Under the pieces are notes generated by a model. The model did no database searches, was not told the origin of the DNA, and worked only from the letters and a program-made list of their open reading frames with translations. Shown here piece after piece: positions 1 to 14,054 of a stretch of DNA of 64,000 bases. The stretch comes from Luidia sarsii (lineage: Eukaryota > Echinodermata > Asteroidea > Paxillosida > Luidiidae): positions 21,348,799 to 21,412,798 of the forward strand of contig OX465109.1 of NCBI GenBank assembly GCA_949987565.1. Reading direction: 5' to 3'. Both the position numbers and the translations under genes were made by a program. Position 1 is the first letter of the stretch. Each line of letters starts with the position of its first letter.

Positions 1-365
1 AATAGATGAAGAACAAACTCAACGCGTTAGGCAAGCACTAACTACTAAATAGATGAAGAACAAACTCAACGCGTTGGGCAAGCACTAACTACTAAATAGA
101 TGAAGAACAAACTCAACGCGTTGGGCAAGCACTAACTACTAAATAGATGAAGAACAAACTCAACGCGTTAGGCAAGCACTAACTACTAAATAGATGAAGA
201 ACAAACTCAACGCGTTGGGCAAGCACTAACTACTAAATAGATGAAGAACAAACTCAATGCGTTGGGCAAGCACTAACTACTAAATAGATGAAGAACAAAC
301 TCAACACGTTGGGCAAGCAGGATCTGCCAGACGAAGAGCTACACTGTGTAACTGAATACGATGGG

Positions 366-652
366 ACTTGACGTCATGCATGGAGTGCCTGGCTTATATC
401 CACACTCACAACCCAGGAGGTCAATTCTTGCCACCAGTGAGTTGACCTTTGACACTGACCTTGTTGCAGATGGATGGCAGGATGCGCTCATCGTAGTCGG
501 TTCCAAACTGTCAGAGGATTTAGGGAAGGCTCGTCTCCATGTTCACGGTCAAAAGATCTGCAAAGCAACATGGATAAAATAACCACAGTCACTTTTCTGC
601 CTGCAAGATTATAGCCGTGAAGAAGCACTGCACGTGTCAAGGTCTATAAACT
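366..652 (+). repeat. 288-bp satellite insert, copy 1
   Basis: Non-satellite segment running from acttgacgtcatgc to ggtctataaact. It is entered from a variant unit containing caggatctgccagacgaag. It holds an open frame of about 65-73 codons read on the plus strand, with residues such as LVADGWQDALIVVGSKL. This copy alone has ATG instead of TTG at the first codon of that frame. No known protein family was recognised. Confidence 0.85.
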
Positions 653-1169
653 ACTAAATAGATGAAGAACAAACTCAACGCGTTGGGCAAGCACTAACTA
701 CTAAATAGATGAAGAATAAACTCAACGCGTTAGGCAAGCACTAACTACTAAATAGATGAAGAACAAACTCAACGCGTTGGACAAGCACTAACTGCTAAAT
801 AGATGAAGAACAAACTCAACGCGTTGGGCAAGCACTGTGTAACTGCCAAATAGACGAAGAGCAAACTCAGCGCGTTAGGCAAGCACTAACTGCAAAATAG
901 ATGGAGAGCAAACTCAACGCGTTAGGCAAGCACTAACTGCAAAATAGACGAAGAACAAACTCAACGCGTTAGGCAAGCACTAACTACTAAATAGATGAAG
1001 AACAAACGCAACGCGTTGGGCAAGCACTAACTACTAAATAGATGAAGAACAAACTCAACGCGTTAGGCAAGCACTAACTACTAAATAGATGAAGAACAAA
1101 CTCAACGCGTTGGGCAAGCACTAACTACTAAATAGATGAAGAACAAACTCAACGCGTTGGGCAAGCACT

Positions 1170-1900
1170 AACTGCAAAATAGATGAAGGGTGAACAACAC
1201 GTTGATGTGGCAAGCAGGAACAGCAAAATAGACAAAGAGCTACAGTGTGTAACTGAATGCGTTGGGCAAGAACTAACTGCAAAATAGACGAAGGCCGAAC
1301 TCAAGCACTGCGTAATGGTAACTGCCAAATAGACGAAGAGCAAACTCAGCGCGATGTGGCAAGCAGGAACTGCAAAATGGACGATGAACAAACTCAGTGC
1401 GTTGGGCAAGCTCTAACTGCAAAATACAAGAATGGCGAACTCAGCGCATTGAGCAAGCAGTAACTGCTAAATAGACGAAGAACAAACTCAACGCATTTGG
1501 CAAGCACTAACTGCTAAATAGACGAAGAGCTAACTCAGTGCGTTAGGCAAGCACGAACTGCAAAATAGACGAAGAGCTAACTCAGTGCGTTAGGCAAGCA
1601 CGAACTGCAAAATAGACGAAGAGCAAACTCAGCGCGTTAGGCAAGCACTAACTACAAAATAGATGAAGGGTGAACAACACGTTGGTCAAGCACTAACTGC
1701 TAAATAGAAGAACAAACTCAGCGCATTTGGCAAGCACTACTGTGTGTGTAACTGCAAAATAGAAGGGCGAACTCAATGCGTTAGGCAAGCACTAAATGCA
1801 CAAATAGACGAAGGACGAACTCAACGCGTTGGGCAAGCACAAACTACTAAATAGACAAAGAACAAATCAACGCGTTGGGCAAGCACTAACTACATGTACT
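1170..1900. repeat. Divergent satellite block D1
   Basis: Block of poorly homogenised units (gggtgaacaacacgttg, aaggccgaactcaagcactg, gcgatgtggcaagcagg). Several units are 48 bp, so a plus-strand frame of 16-residue repeats (NCQIDEEQTQRDVASR, NCKMDDEQTQCVGQAL) stays open at 1257-1463. The same block recurs seven more times in the array. Confidence 0.75.
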
Positions 1901-2415
1901 AAATAGATGAAGAACAAACTCAACGCGTTGTGCAAGCACTAACTACTAAATAGATGAAGAACAAACTCAACGCGTTGGGCAAGCATAAACTACTAAATAG
2001 ACGAAGAACAAACTCAACGCGTTGGGCAAGCACTAACTACTAAATAGATGAAGAACAAACTCAACGCGTTAGGCAAGCACTAACTACTAAATAGATGAAG
2101 AACAAACTCAACGCGTTGGGCAAGCACTGTGTAACTGCCAAATAGACGAAGAGCAAACTCAGCGCATTAGGCAAGCACTAACTGCAAAATAGATAAAGAG
2201 CAAACTCAACGCGTTAGGCAAGCACTAACTGCAAAATAGACGAAGAACAAACTCAACGCGTTAGGCAAGCACTAACTACTAAATAGATGAAGAACAAACT
2301 CAACGAGTTGGGCAAGCACTAACTACTAAATAGATGAAGAACAAACTCAACGCGTTAGGCAAGCACTAACTACTAAATAGATGAAGAACAAACTCAACGC
2401 GTTGGGCAAGCACTA

Positions 2416-3037
2416 ACTGCAAAATAGATGGAGGGTGAACAACACGTTGATGTGGCAAGCAGGAACAGCAAAATAGACAAAGAGCTACAGTGTGTAACTG
2501 AATGCGTTGGGCAAGAACTAACTGCAAAATAGACGAAGGCCGAACTCAAGCACTGCGTAATGGTAACTGCCAAATAGACGAAGAGCAAACTCAGCGCGAT
2601 GTGGCAAGCAGGAACTGCCAATTGGACGATGAACAAACTCAGTGCGTTGGGCAAGCTCTAACTGCAAAACACAAGAATGGCGAACTCAGCGCATTGAGCA
2701 AGCAGTAACTGCTAAATAGACGAAGAACAAACTCAACGCATTTGGCAAGCACTGCATACCGGTAACTGCCAAATAGACGAAGAGCAAACTCAGCGCGATG
2801 TGGCAAGCAGGATCTGCCCAATGGACGAAGAGCGACAGTGTGTAACTGAATGTGTTAGGCAAGCACTAACTGCTAAATAGACGAAGGATGAACTCAGTGC
2901 GTTAGGCAAGCACGAACTGCAAAATAGACGAAGAGCTAACTCAGTGCGTTAGGCAAGCACGAACTGCAAAATAGACGAAGAGCAAACTCAGCGCGTTAGG
3001 CAAGCACTAACTGCAAAATAGATGAAGGGTGAACAAC
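2416..3037. repeat. Divergent satellite block D2
   Basis: Copy of block D1 at an offset of 1,245 bp over its first ~300 bp, with the tail rearranged. It includes the gcataccggtaactgcc variant unit, which is absent from D1. Confidence 0.75.
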
Positions 3038-3525
3038 GCGTTGGGCAAGCACTAACTACTAAATAGATGAAGAACAAACTCAACGCGTTAGGCAAGCACT
3101 AACTACTAAATAGATGAAGAACAAACTCAACGCGTTGGGCAAGCACTAACTACTAAATAGATGAAGAACAAACTCAACGCGTTAGGCAAGCACTAACTAC
3201 TAAATAGATGAAGAACAAACTCAACGCGTTGGGCAAGCACTAACTACTAAATAGATGAAGAACAAACTCAACGCGTTGGGCAAGCACTAACTACTAAATA
3301 GATGAAGAACAAACTCAACGCGTTGGGCAAGCACTTACTACTAAATAGATGAAGAACAAACTCAACGCGTTAGGCAAGCACTAACTACTAAATAGATGAA
3401 GAACAAACTTAACGCGTTGGGCAAGCACTAACTACTAAATAGATGAAGAACAAACTCAACGCGTTGGGCAAGCATTAACTACTAAATAGATGAAGAACAA
3501 ACTCAACGCGTTGGGCAAGCACTAA

Positions 3526-4340
3526 CTGCTAAATAGATGAAGAACAAACTCAACGCATTTGGAAGCACTGCGTAACGGTAACTGCCAAATAGACAAAGAG
3601 CGAACTCAGCGCGATGTGGCAAGTAGGAACTGCCAAATAGACGAAGTGCTACAGTGTGTAACTGAATGCGTTGGGCAAGAACTACATGTAACTGCAAAAT
3701 AGACGAAGGCCGAACACAAGCACTGCGTAACGGTAACTGCCAAATAGACAAAGAGCGAACTCAGCGCGATGTGGCAAGTAGGAACTGCCAAATAGACGAA
3801 GAGCTACAGTGTGTAACTGAATGCGTTGGGCAAGAACTACATGTAACTGCAAAATAGACGAAGGCCGAACTCAAGCACTGCGTAACGGTAACTGCCAAAT
3901 AGACGAAGAGCAAACTCAGCGCGATGTGGCAAGCAGGAACTGCCAAATGGACGATGAACAAACTCAGTGCTTGGGCAATCTCTAACTGCAAAATACACGA
4001 ATGGCGAACTCAGTGCGTTGGGCAATCTCTAACTGCAAAATAGACAAAGAGCGAACTCAGTGCGTTGGGCAAGCACTAACTGCTAAATAGACGAAGAGCT
4101 AACTCAGTGCGTTAGGCAAGCATGAACTGCAAAATAGACGAAGAGCAAACTCAGCGCGTTAGGCAAGCACTAACTGCAAAATAGATGAAGGGTGAACAAC
4201 ACGTTGGTCAAGCACTAACTGCTGAATAGAAGAACAAACTCAGCGCATTTGGCAAGCACTACTGTGTGTGTAACTGCAAAATACAAGGGCGAACTCAATG
4301 CATTGGGCAAGCACTAAATGCACAAATAGACGAAGAACAA
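3526..4340. repeat. Divergent satellite block D3
   Basis: Divergent block containing a tandem repetition of the unit group that carries gaactacatgtaactgc. That unit has CATGTA inserted at a TA compared with the D1 form gaactaactgc. Confidence 0.75.
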
Positions 4341-4548
4341 ACTCAACGCGTTGGGCAAGCACTAACAACTAAATAGATGAAGAACAAACTCAACGCGTTG
4401 GGCAAGCACTAACTACTAAATAGATGAAGAACAAACTCAACGCGTTGGGCAAGCACTAACTACTAAATAGATGAAGAACAAACTCAACGCGTTGGGCAAG
4501 CAGGATCTGCCAGACGAAGAGCTACACTGTGTAACTGAATACGTTGGG

Positions 4549-4828
4549 ACTTGACGTCATGCATGGAGTGCCTATCCACACTCACAACCCAGGAGGTCAA
4601 TTCTTGCCACCAGTGAGTTGACCTTTGACACTGACCTTGTTGCAGATGGATGGCAGGATGCGCTCATCGTAGTCGGTTCCAAACTGTCAGAGGATTTAGG
4701 GAAGGCTCGTCTCCATGTTCACGGTCAAAAGATCTGCAAAGCAACATGAATAAAATAAGTACAGTCACTTTTCTGCCTGCAAGATTATAGCCGTGAAGAA
4801 GCACTGCACGTGTCAAGGTCTATAAACT
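4549..4828 (+). repeat. 288-bp satellite insert, copy 2 (7-bp deletion)
   Basis: Same insert as at 366, but 7 bp (ggcttat) are missing after gtgcct, which shifts the reading frame of the front part. A nearby change, catgaataaaat, also converts the Trp codon near the end of the frame into TGA. This copy shows that the open frame is not kept intact in all copies. Confidence 0.85.
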
Positions 4829-6326
4829 ACTAAATAGACTAAGAACAAACTCAACGCGTTGGGCAAGCACTAACTGCTAAATAGATGAAGAACAAACTCA
4901 ACGCGTTGGGCAAGCACTAACTACTAAATAGATGAAGAACAAACTCAACGTGTTGGGCAAGCACTAACTGCTAAATAGATGAAGAACAAACTCAACGCGT
5001 TAGGCAAGCACTAACTACTAAATAGATGAAGAACAAACTCAACACGTTAGGCAAGCACTAACTACTAAATAGATGAAGAACAAACACAACGTGTTGGGCA
5101 AGCACTAACTGCTAAATAGATGAAGAACAAACTCAACGCGTTAGGCAAGCACTAACTACTAAATGGATGAAGAACAAACTTAACGCGTTGGGTAAGCACT
5201 AACTGCTAAATAGATGAAGAACAAACTCAACGCGTTGGGCAAGCACTAACTACTAAATAAATGAAGAACAAACTCAACGCGTTAGGCAAGCACTAACTAC
5301 TAAATGGATGAAGAACAAACTTAACGCGTTGGGCAAGCACTAACTGCTAAATAGATGAAGAACAAACTCAACGCGTTGGGCAAGCACTAACTACTAAAAA
5401 GATGAAGAACAAACTCAACGCGTTGGGCAAGCACTAACTACTAAATAGATGAAGAACAAACTCAACGCGTTGGGCAAGCACTAACTACTAAATAGATGAA
5501 GAACAAACTCAACCCGTTGGGCAAGCACTAACTACTAAATAGATGAAGAACAAACTCAACGCGTTGGGCAAGCACTAACAACTAAATAGATGAAGAACAA
5601 ACTCAACGCGTTGGGCAAGCACTAACTACTAAATAGATGAAGAACAAACTCAACACGTTGGGCAAGCACTAACTACTAAATAGATGAAGAACAAACTTAA
5701 CGCGTTGGGCAAGCACTAACTGCTAAATAGATGAAGAACAAACTCAACGCGTTAGGCAAGCACTAACTACTAAATAGATGAAGAACAAACTCAACGCGTT
5801 GGGCAAGCACTCACAACTAAATAGATGAAGAACAAACTCAACGCGTTGGGCAAGCACTAACTGCAAAATAGATGAAGGGTGAACAACGCGTTGGGCAAGC
5901 ACTAACTACTAAATAGATGAAGAACAAACTCAACGCGTTAGGCAAGCACTAACTACTAAATAGATGAAGAACAAACTCAACGCGTTGGGCAAGCACTAAC
6001 TACTAAATAGATGAAGAACAAACTCAACGCGTTAGGCAAGCACTAACTACTAAATAGATGAAGAACAAACTCAACGCGTTGGGCAAGCACTAACTGCAAA
6101 ATAGACGAAGAACAAACTCAACGCGTTAGGCAAGCACTAACTACTAAATAGATGAAGAACAAACGCAACGCGTTGGGCAAGCACTAACTACTAAATAGAT
6201 GAAGAACAAACTCAACGCGTTAGGCAAGCACTAACTACTAAATAGATGAAGAACAAACTCAACGCGTTGGGCAAGCACTAACTACTAAATAGATGAAGAA
6301 CAAACTCAACGCGTTGGGCAAGCACT

Positions 6327-7050
6327 AACTGCAAAATAGATGAAGGGTGAACAACACGTTGATGTGGCAAGCAGGAACAGCAAAATAGACAAAGAGCTAT
6401 AGTATGTAACTGAATGCGTTGGGCAAGAACTAACTGCAAAATAGACGAAGGCCGAACTCAAGCACTGCGTAATGGTAACTGACAAATAGACGAAGAGCAA
6501 ACTCAGCGCGCTGTGGCAAGCAGGAACTGCAAAATGGACGATGAACAAACTCAGTGCGTTGGGCAAGCTCTAACTGCAAAATACAAGAATGGCGAACTCA
6601 GCGCATTGAGCAAGCAGTAACTGCTAAATAGACGAAGAACAAACTCAACGCATTTGGCAAGCACTAACTGCTAAATAGACGAAGAGCTAACTCAGTGCGT
6701 TAGGCAAGCACGAACTGCAAAATAGACGAAGAGCTAACTCAGTGCGTTAGGCAAGCACGAACTGCAAAATAGACGAAGAGCAAACTCAGCGCGTTAGGCA
6801 AGCACTAACTACAAAATAGATGAAGGGTGAACAACACGTTGGTCAAGCACTAACTGCTAAATAGAAGAACAAACTCAGCGCATTTGGCAAGCACTACTGT
6901 GTGTGTAACTGCAAAATAGAAGGGCGAACTCAATGCGTTAGGCAAGCACTAAATGCACAAATAGACGAAGGACGAACTCAACGCGTTGGGCAAGCACAAA
7001 CTACTAAATAGACAAAGAACAAATCAACGCGTTGGGCAAGCACTAACTAC
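6327..7050. repeat. Divergent satellite block D4
   Basis: Near copy of D1 at an offset of 5,157 bp, continuing through the same order of variant units to the tacatgtactaaatag unit at about 7,045. Confidence 0.75.
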
Positions 7051-7282
7051 ATGTACTAAATAGATGAAGAACAAACTCAACGCGTTGTGCAAGCACTAAC
7101 TACTAAATAGATGAAGAACAAACTCAACGCGTTGGGCAAGCACTAACTGCTAAATAGATGAAGAACAAACTTAACGCGTTGGGCAAGCACTAACTACTAA
7201 ATAGATGAAGAACAAACTCAACGCGTTGGGCAAGCAGGATCTGCCAGACGAAGAGCTACACTGTGTAACTGAATACGTTGGG

Positions 7283-7574
7283 ACTTGACGTCATGCATGG
7301 AGTGCCTGGCTTACATTGTATCCACACTCACAACCCAGGAGGTCAATTCTTGCCACCAGTGAGTTGACCTTTGACACTGACCTTGTTGCAGATGGATGGC
7401 AGGATGCGCTCATCGTAGTCGGTTCCAAACTGTCAGAGGATTTAGGGAAGGCTCGTCTCCATGTTCACGGTCAAAAGATCTGCAAAGCAACATGGATAAA
7501 ATAAGCACAGTCACTTTTCTGCCTGCAAGATTATAGCCGTGAAGAAGCACTGCACGTGTCAAGGTCTATAAACT
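7283..7574 (+). repeat. 288-bp satellite insert, copy 3 (5-bp longer)
   Basis: Insert copy with five extra bases (cattg) after ggctta, a variant shared with the copies at 11,411, 21,498 and 29,745. The extra bases put the first codons out of frame with the rest. The later part of the frame (TSELTFDTDLVADGWQ onward) stays open. Confidence 0.85.
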
Positions 7575-9744
7575 GCTAAATAGACTAAGAACAAACTCAA
7601 CGCGTTGGGCAAGCACTAACTGCTAAATAGATGAAGAACAAACTCAACGCGTTGGGCAAGCACTAACTACTAAATAGATGAAGAACAAACTCAACCCGTT
7701 GGGCAAGCACTAACTACTAAATAGATGAAGAACAAACTCAACGCGTTAGGCAAGCACTAACTACTAAATAGATGAAGAACAAACTCAACGCATTGGGCAA
7801 GCACTAACTACTAAATAGATGAAGAACAAACTCAACGCGTTAGGCAAGCACTAACTGCTAAATAGATGAAGAACAAACTCAACGCGTTAGGCAAGCACTA
7901 ACTACTAAATAGATGAAGAACAAACTCAACCCGTTGGGCAAGCACTAACTACTAAATAGATGAAGAACAAACTCAACGCGTTAGGCAAGCACTAACTACT
8001 AAATAGATGAAGAACAAACTCAACGCATTGGGCAAGCACTAACTACTAAATAGATGAAGAACAAACTCAACGCGTTAGGCAAGCACTAACTGCTAAATAG
8101 ATGAAGAACAAACTCAACGCGTTAGGCAAGCACTAACTACTAAATAGATGAAGAACAAACTCAACCCGTTGGGCAAGCACTAACTACTAAATAGATGAAG
8201 AACAAACTCAACGCGTTGGGCAAGCACTAACTACTAAATAGATGAAGAACAAACTCAACGCGTTAGGCAAGCACTAACTACTAAATAGATGAAGAACAAA
8301 CTCAACGCGTTGGGCAAGGACTACACATGTAACTGCTAAATAGATGAAGAACAAACTCAACGCGTTGGGCAAGCACTGTGTAACTGCCAAATAGACGAAG
8401 AGCAAACTCAGCGCGTTAGGCAAGCACTAACTGCAAAATAGATGAAGAGCAAACTCAACGCGTTAGGCAAGCACTAAATGCAAAATAGACGAAGAACAAA
8501 CTCAACGCGTTAGGCAAGCACTAACTACTAAATAGATGAAGAACAAACGCAACGCGTTGGGCAAGCACTAACTACTAAATAGATGAAGAACAAACTCAAC
8601 GCGTTAGGCAAGCACTAACTACTAAATAGATGAAGAACAAACTCAACGCGTTGGGCAAGCACTAACTACTAAATAGATGAAGAGCAAACTCAACGCGTTG
8701 GGCAAGCACTAACTGCAAAATAGATGAAGAACAAACTCAACGCGTTGGGCAAGCACTAACTACTAAATAGATGAAGAACAAACTCAACGCGTTGGGCAAG
8801 CACTAACTACTAAATAGATGAAGAGCAAACTCAACGCGTTGGGCAAGCACTAACTGCAAAATAGATGAAGAACAAACTCAACGCGTTGGGCAAGCACTAA
8901 CTACTAAATAGATGAAGAGCAAACTCAACGCGTTGGGCAAGCACTAACTGCAAAATAGATGAAGAACAAACTCAACGCGTTGGGCAAGCACTAACTACTA
9001 AATAGATGAAGAACAAACTCAACGCGTTGGGCAAGCACTAACTACTAAATAGATAAAGAGCAAACTCAACGCGTTGGGCAAGCACTAACTGCAAAATAGA
9101 TGAAGAACAAACTCAACGCGTTGGGCAAGCACTAACTACTAAATAGATGAAGAGCAAACTCAACGCGTTGGGCAAGCACTAACTACTAAATAGATGAAGA
9201 ACAAACTCAACGCGTTGGGCAAGCACTAACTGCAAAATAGATGAAGAACAAACTCAACGCGTTGGGCAAGCACTAACTACTAAATAGATGAAGAACAAAC
9301 TCAACGCGTTGGGCAAGCACTAACTACTAAATAGATAAAGAGCAAACTCAACGCGTTGGGCAAGCACTAACTGCAAAATAGATGAAGAACAAACTCAACG
9401 CGTTGGGCAAGCACTAACTACTAAATAGATGAAGAGCAAACTCAACGCGTTGGGCAAGCACTAACTACTAAATAGATGAAGAACAAACTCAACGCGTTGG
9501 GCAAGCACTAACTGCAAAATAGATGAAGAACAAACTCAACGCGTTGGGCAAGCACTAACTACTAAATAGATGAAGAGCAAACTCAACGCGTTGGGCAAGC
9601 ACTAACTACTAAATAGATGAAGAACAAACTCAACGCGTTGGGCAAGCACTAACTACTAAATAGATGAAGAACAAACTCAACGCGTTGGGCAAGCACTAAC
9701 TACTAAATAGATGAAGAACAAACTCAACGCGTTGGGCAAGCACT

Positions 9745-11080
9745 AACTGCAAAATAGATGAAGGGTGAACAACACGTTGATCTGGCAAGCAGGAACAGCA
9801 AAATAGACAAAGAGCTACAGTGTGTAACTGAATGCGTTGGGCAAGAACTAACTGCAAAATAGATGAAGGCCGAACTCAAGCACTGCGTAATGGTAACTGC
9901 CAAATAGACGAAGAGCAAACTCAGTGCGTTGGGCAAGCTCTAACTGCAAAATACAAGAATGGCGAACTCAGCGCATTGAGCAAGCAGTAACTGCTAAATA
10001 GACGAAGAACAAACTCAACGCATTTGGCAAGCACTGCATACCGGTAACTGCCAAATAGACGAAGAGCAAACTCAGCGCGATGTGGCAAGCAGGATCTGCC
10101 AAATCGACGAAGAGCGACAGTGTGTAAATGAATGTGTTAGGCAAGCACTAACTGCTAAATAGACGAAGGATGAACTCAGTGCGTTAGGCAAGCACGAACT
10201 GCAAAATAGACGAAGAGCAAACTCAGCGTGTTGGGCAAGCAGGATCTACCAAATGGACGAAGAGCTACAGTGTGTAACTGAATGTGTTAGGCAAGCACTA
10301 ACTGCTAAATAGAAGAAGAACAAACTCTACGCATTTGGAAGCACTGCGTAACGGTAACTGCCAAATAGACAAAGAGCGAACTCAGCGCGATGTGGCAAGT
10401 AGGAACTGCCAAATAGACGAAGAGCTACAGTGTGTAACTGAATGCGTTGGGCAAGAACTACATGTAACTGCAAAATAGAAGAAGGCCGAACTCAAGCACT
10501 GCGTAACGGTAACTGCCAAATAGACGAAGAGCAAACTCAGCGCGATGTGGCAAGCAGGAACTGCCAAATGGACGATGAACAAACTCAGTGCGTTGGGCAA
10601 TCTCTAACTGCAAAATACACGAATGGCGAACTCAGTGCGTTGGGCAATCTCTAACTGCAAAATAGACAAAGAGCGAACTCAGTGCGTTGGGCAAGCACTA
10701 ACTGCTAAATAGACGAAGAGCTAACTCAGTGCGTTAGGCAAGCACGAACTGCAAAATAGACGAAGAGCTAACTCAGTGCGTTAGGCAAGCACAAACTGCA
10801 AAATAGACGAAGAGCAAACTCAGCGCGTTAGGCAAGCACTAACTGCAAAATAGATGAAGGGTGAACAACAAGTTGGTCAAGCACTAACTGCTGAATAGAA
10901 GAACAAACTCAGCGCATTTGGCAAGCACTACTGTGTGTGTAACTGCAAAATAGAAGGGCGAACTCAATGCATTAGGCAAGCACTAAATGCACAAATAGAC
11001 GAAGGACGAACTCAACGCGTTGGGCAAGCACAAACTACTAAATAGACGAAGAACAAATCAACGCGTTGGGCAAGCACTAA
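9745..11080. repeat. Divergent satellite block D5
   Basis: Long divergent block that combines the D1-type start, the ccggtaactgcc unit, and the D3-type gaactacatgtaactgc unit. It has the same order of units as D6, D7 and D8. Confidence 0.75.
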
Positions 11081-11410
11081 CTACATGTACTAAATAGATG
11101 AAGAACAAACTCAACGCGTTGTGCAAGCACTAACTACTAAATAGATGAAGAACAAACTCAACGCGTTGGGCAAGCATTAACTACTAAATAGACGAAGAAC
11201 AAACTCAACGCGTTGGGCAAGCACTAACTACTAAATAGATGAAGAACAAACTCAACGCGTTAGGCAAGCACTAACTACTAAATAGATGAAGAACAAACTC
11301 AACGCGTTAGGCAAGCACTAACTACTAAATAGATGAAGAACAAACTCAACGCGTTGGGCAAGCAGGATCTGCCAGACGAAGAGCTACACTGTGTAACTGA
11401 ATACGTTGGG

Positions 11411-11702
11411 ACTTGACGTCATGCATGGAGTGCCTGGCTTACATTGTATCCACACTCACAACCCAGGAGGTCAATTCTTGCCACCAGTGAGTTGACCTTT
11501 GACACTGACCTTGTTGCAGATGGATGGCAGGATGCGCTCATCGTAGTCGGTTCCAAACTGTCAGAGGATTTAGGGAAGGCTCGTCTCCATGTTCACGGTC
11601 AAAAGATCTGCAAAGCAACATGGATCAAATAAGCACAGTCACTTTTCTGCCTGCAAGATTATAGCCGTGAAGAAGCACTGCACGTGTCAAGGTCTATAAA
11701 CT
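11411..11702 (+). repeat. 288-bp satellite insert, copy 4 (5-bp longer)
   Basis: Insert copy of the longer subtype (extra cattg). The terminal codons read atcaaataa in place of ataaaataa. It is flanked by the same satellite junctions as the other copies. Confidence 0.85.
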
Positions 11703-13767
11703 GCTAAATAGACTAAGAACAAACTCAACGCGTTGGGCAAGCACTAACTGCTAAATAGATGAAGAACAAACTCAACGCGTTGGGCAAGCACTAACTGCTA
11801 AATAGATGAAGAACAAACTCAATGCATTGGGCAAGCACTAACTACTAAATAGATGAAGAACAAACTTAACGCGTTGGGCAAGCACTAACTGCTAAATAGA
11901 TGAAGAACAAACTCAACGGGTTAGGCAAGCACTAACTACTAAATAGATGAAGAACAAACTCAATGCGTTGGGCAAGCACTAACTACTAAATAGATGAAGA
12001 ACAAACTTAACGCGTTGGGCAAGCACTAACTGCTAAATAGATGAAGAACAAACTTAACGCGTTGGGCAAGCACTAACTACTAAATGGATGAAGAACAAAC
12101 TTAACGCGTTGGGCAAGCACTAACTACTAAATAGATGAAGAACAAACTTAACGCATTGGGCAAGCACTAACTACTAAATGGATGAAGAACAAACTTAACG
12201 CGTTGGGCAAGCACTAACTGCTAAATAGATGAAGAACAAACTCAACGGGTTGGGCAAGCACTAACTACTAAATAGATGAAGAACAAACTCAATGCGTTGG
12301 GCAAGCACTAACTACTAAATAGATGAAGAACAAACTCAACCCGTTGGGCAAGCACTAACTACTAAATAGATGAAGAACAAACTCAACGCGTTGGGCAAGC
12401 ACTAACAACTAAATAGATAAAGAACGAACTCAACGCGTTGGGCAAGCACTAACTACTAAATAGATGAAGAACAAACTCAACACGTTGGGCAAGCACTAAC
12501 TACTAAATAGATGAAGAACAAACTCAACGCGTTGGGCAAGCACTAACTACTAAATAGATGAAGAACAAACTCAACGCGTTGGGCAAGCACTAACTGCTAA
12601 ATAGATGAAGAACAAACTCAACGCGTTGGGCAAGCACTAACTGCTAAATAGATGAAGAACAAACTCAACGCGTTGGGCAAGCACTAACTACTAAATAGAT
12701 GAAGAACAAACTCAATGCATTGGGCAAGCACTAACTACTAAATAGATGAAGAGCAAACTTAACGCGTTGGGCAAGCACTAACTACTAAATAGATGAAGAA
12801 CAAACTCAACGCGTTAGGCAAGCACTAACTACTAAATAGATGAAGAACAAACTCAACGCGTTGGGCAAGCACTAATTGCTAAATAGATGAAGAACAAACT
12901 CAACGCGTTGGGCAAGCACTAACTACTAAATAGATGAAGAACAAACTCAACGCGTTAGGCAAGCACTAACTACTAAATAGATGAAGAACAAACTCAACGC
13001 GTTGGGCAAGCACTAACTACTAAATAGATGAAGAACAAACTCAACGCGTTAGGCAAGCACTAACTACTAAATAGATGAAGAACAAACTCAACGCGTTGGG
13101 CAAGCACTAACTACATGTACTGTACTAAATGTACTAAATAGATGAAGAACAAACTCAACGCGTTGGGCAAGCACTAACTACTAAATAGATGAAGAACAAA
13201 CTCAACGCGTTGGGCAAGCACTAACTACTAAATAGATGAAGAACAAATCAACGCGTTGGGCAAGCACTAACTACATGTACTGTACTAAATGTACTAAATA
13301 GATGAAGAACAAACTCAACGCGTTGGGCAAGGACTACACATGTAACTGCTAAATAGATGAAGAACAAACTCAACGCGTTGGGCAAGCACTGTGTAACTGC
13401 CAAATAGACGAAGAGCAAACTCAGCGCGTTAGGCAAGCACTAACTGCAAAATAGATGAAGAGCAAACTCAACGCGTTAGGCAAGCACTAAATGCAAAATA
13501 GACGAAGAACAAACTCAACGCGTTAGGCAAGCACTAACTACTAAATAGATGAAGAACAAACGCAACGCGTTGGGCAAGCACTAACTACTAAATAGATGAA
13601 GAACAAACTCAACGCGTTAGGCAAGCACTAACTACTAAATAGATGAAGAACAAACTCAACGCGTTGGGCAAGCACTAACTACTAAATAGATGAAGAACAA
13701 ACTCAACGCGTTGGGCAAGCAGGATCTGCCAGACGAAGAGCTACACTGTGTAACTGAATACGTTGGG

Positions 13768-14054
13768 ACTTGACGTCATGCATGGAGTGCCTGGCTTATA
13801 TCCACACTCACAACCCAGGAGGTCAATTCTTGCCACCAGTGAGTTGACCTTTGACACTGACCTTGTTGCAGATGGATGGCAGGATGCGCTCATCGTAGTC
13901 GGTTCCAAACTGTCAGAGGATTTAGGGAAGGCTCGTCTCCATGTTCACGGTCAAAAGATCTGCAAAGCAACATGGATAAAATAAGCACAGTCACTTTTCT
14001 GCCTGCAAGATTATAGCCGTGAAGAAGCACTGCACGTGTCAAGGTCTATAAACT
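13768..14054 (+). repeat. 288-bp satellite insert, copy 5
   Basis: Standard-length insert copy. It lies inside the first half of the 2,117-bp tandem duplication and matches copy 6 at that offset. Confidence 0.85.

Noticed and set aside
1149..1409. Minus-strand 86-codon hydrophobic open frame (ALSLLFVYLAV type), repeated in the array
   Set aside because: It is the reverse complement of divergent satellite units. It recurs only where 48-bp units keep a frame open and has no start context or domain.
13763..13984. 73-codon frames starting at TTG in the satellite inserts, taken as genes
   Set aside because: A TTG start is not expected in a eukaryotic nuclear gene, and indels in several copies break the front of the frame. 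They are kept only as repeat copies with an open question about their origin.
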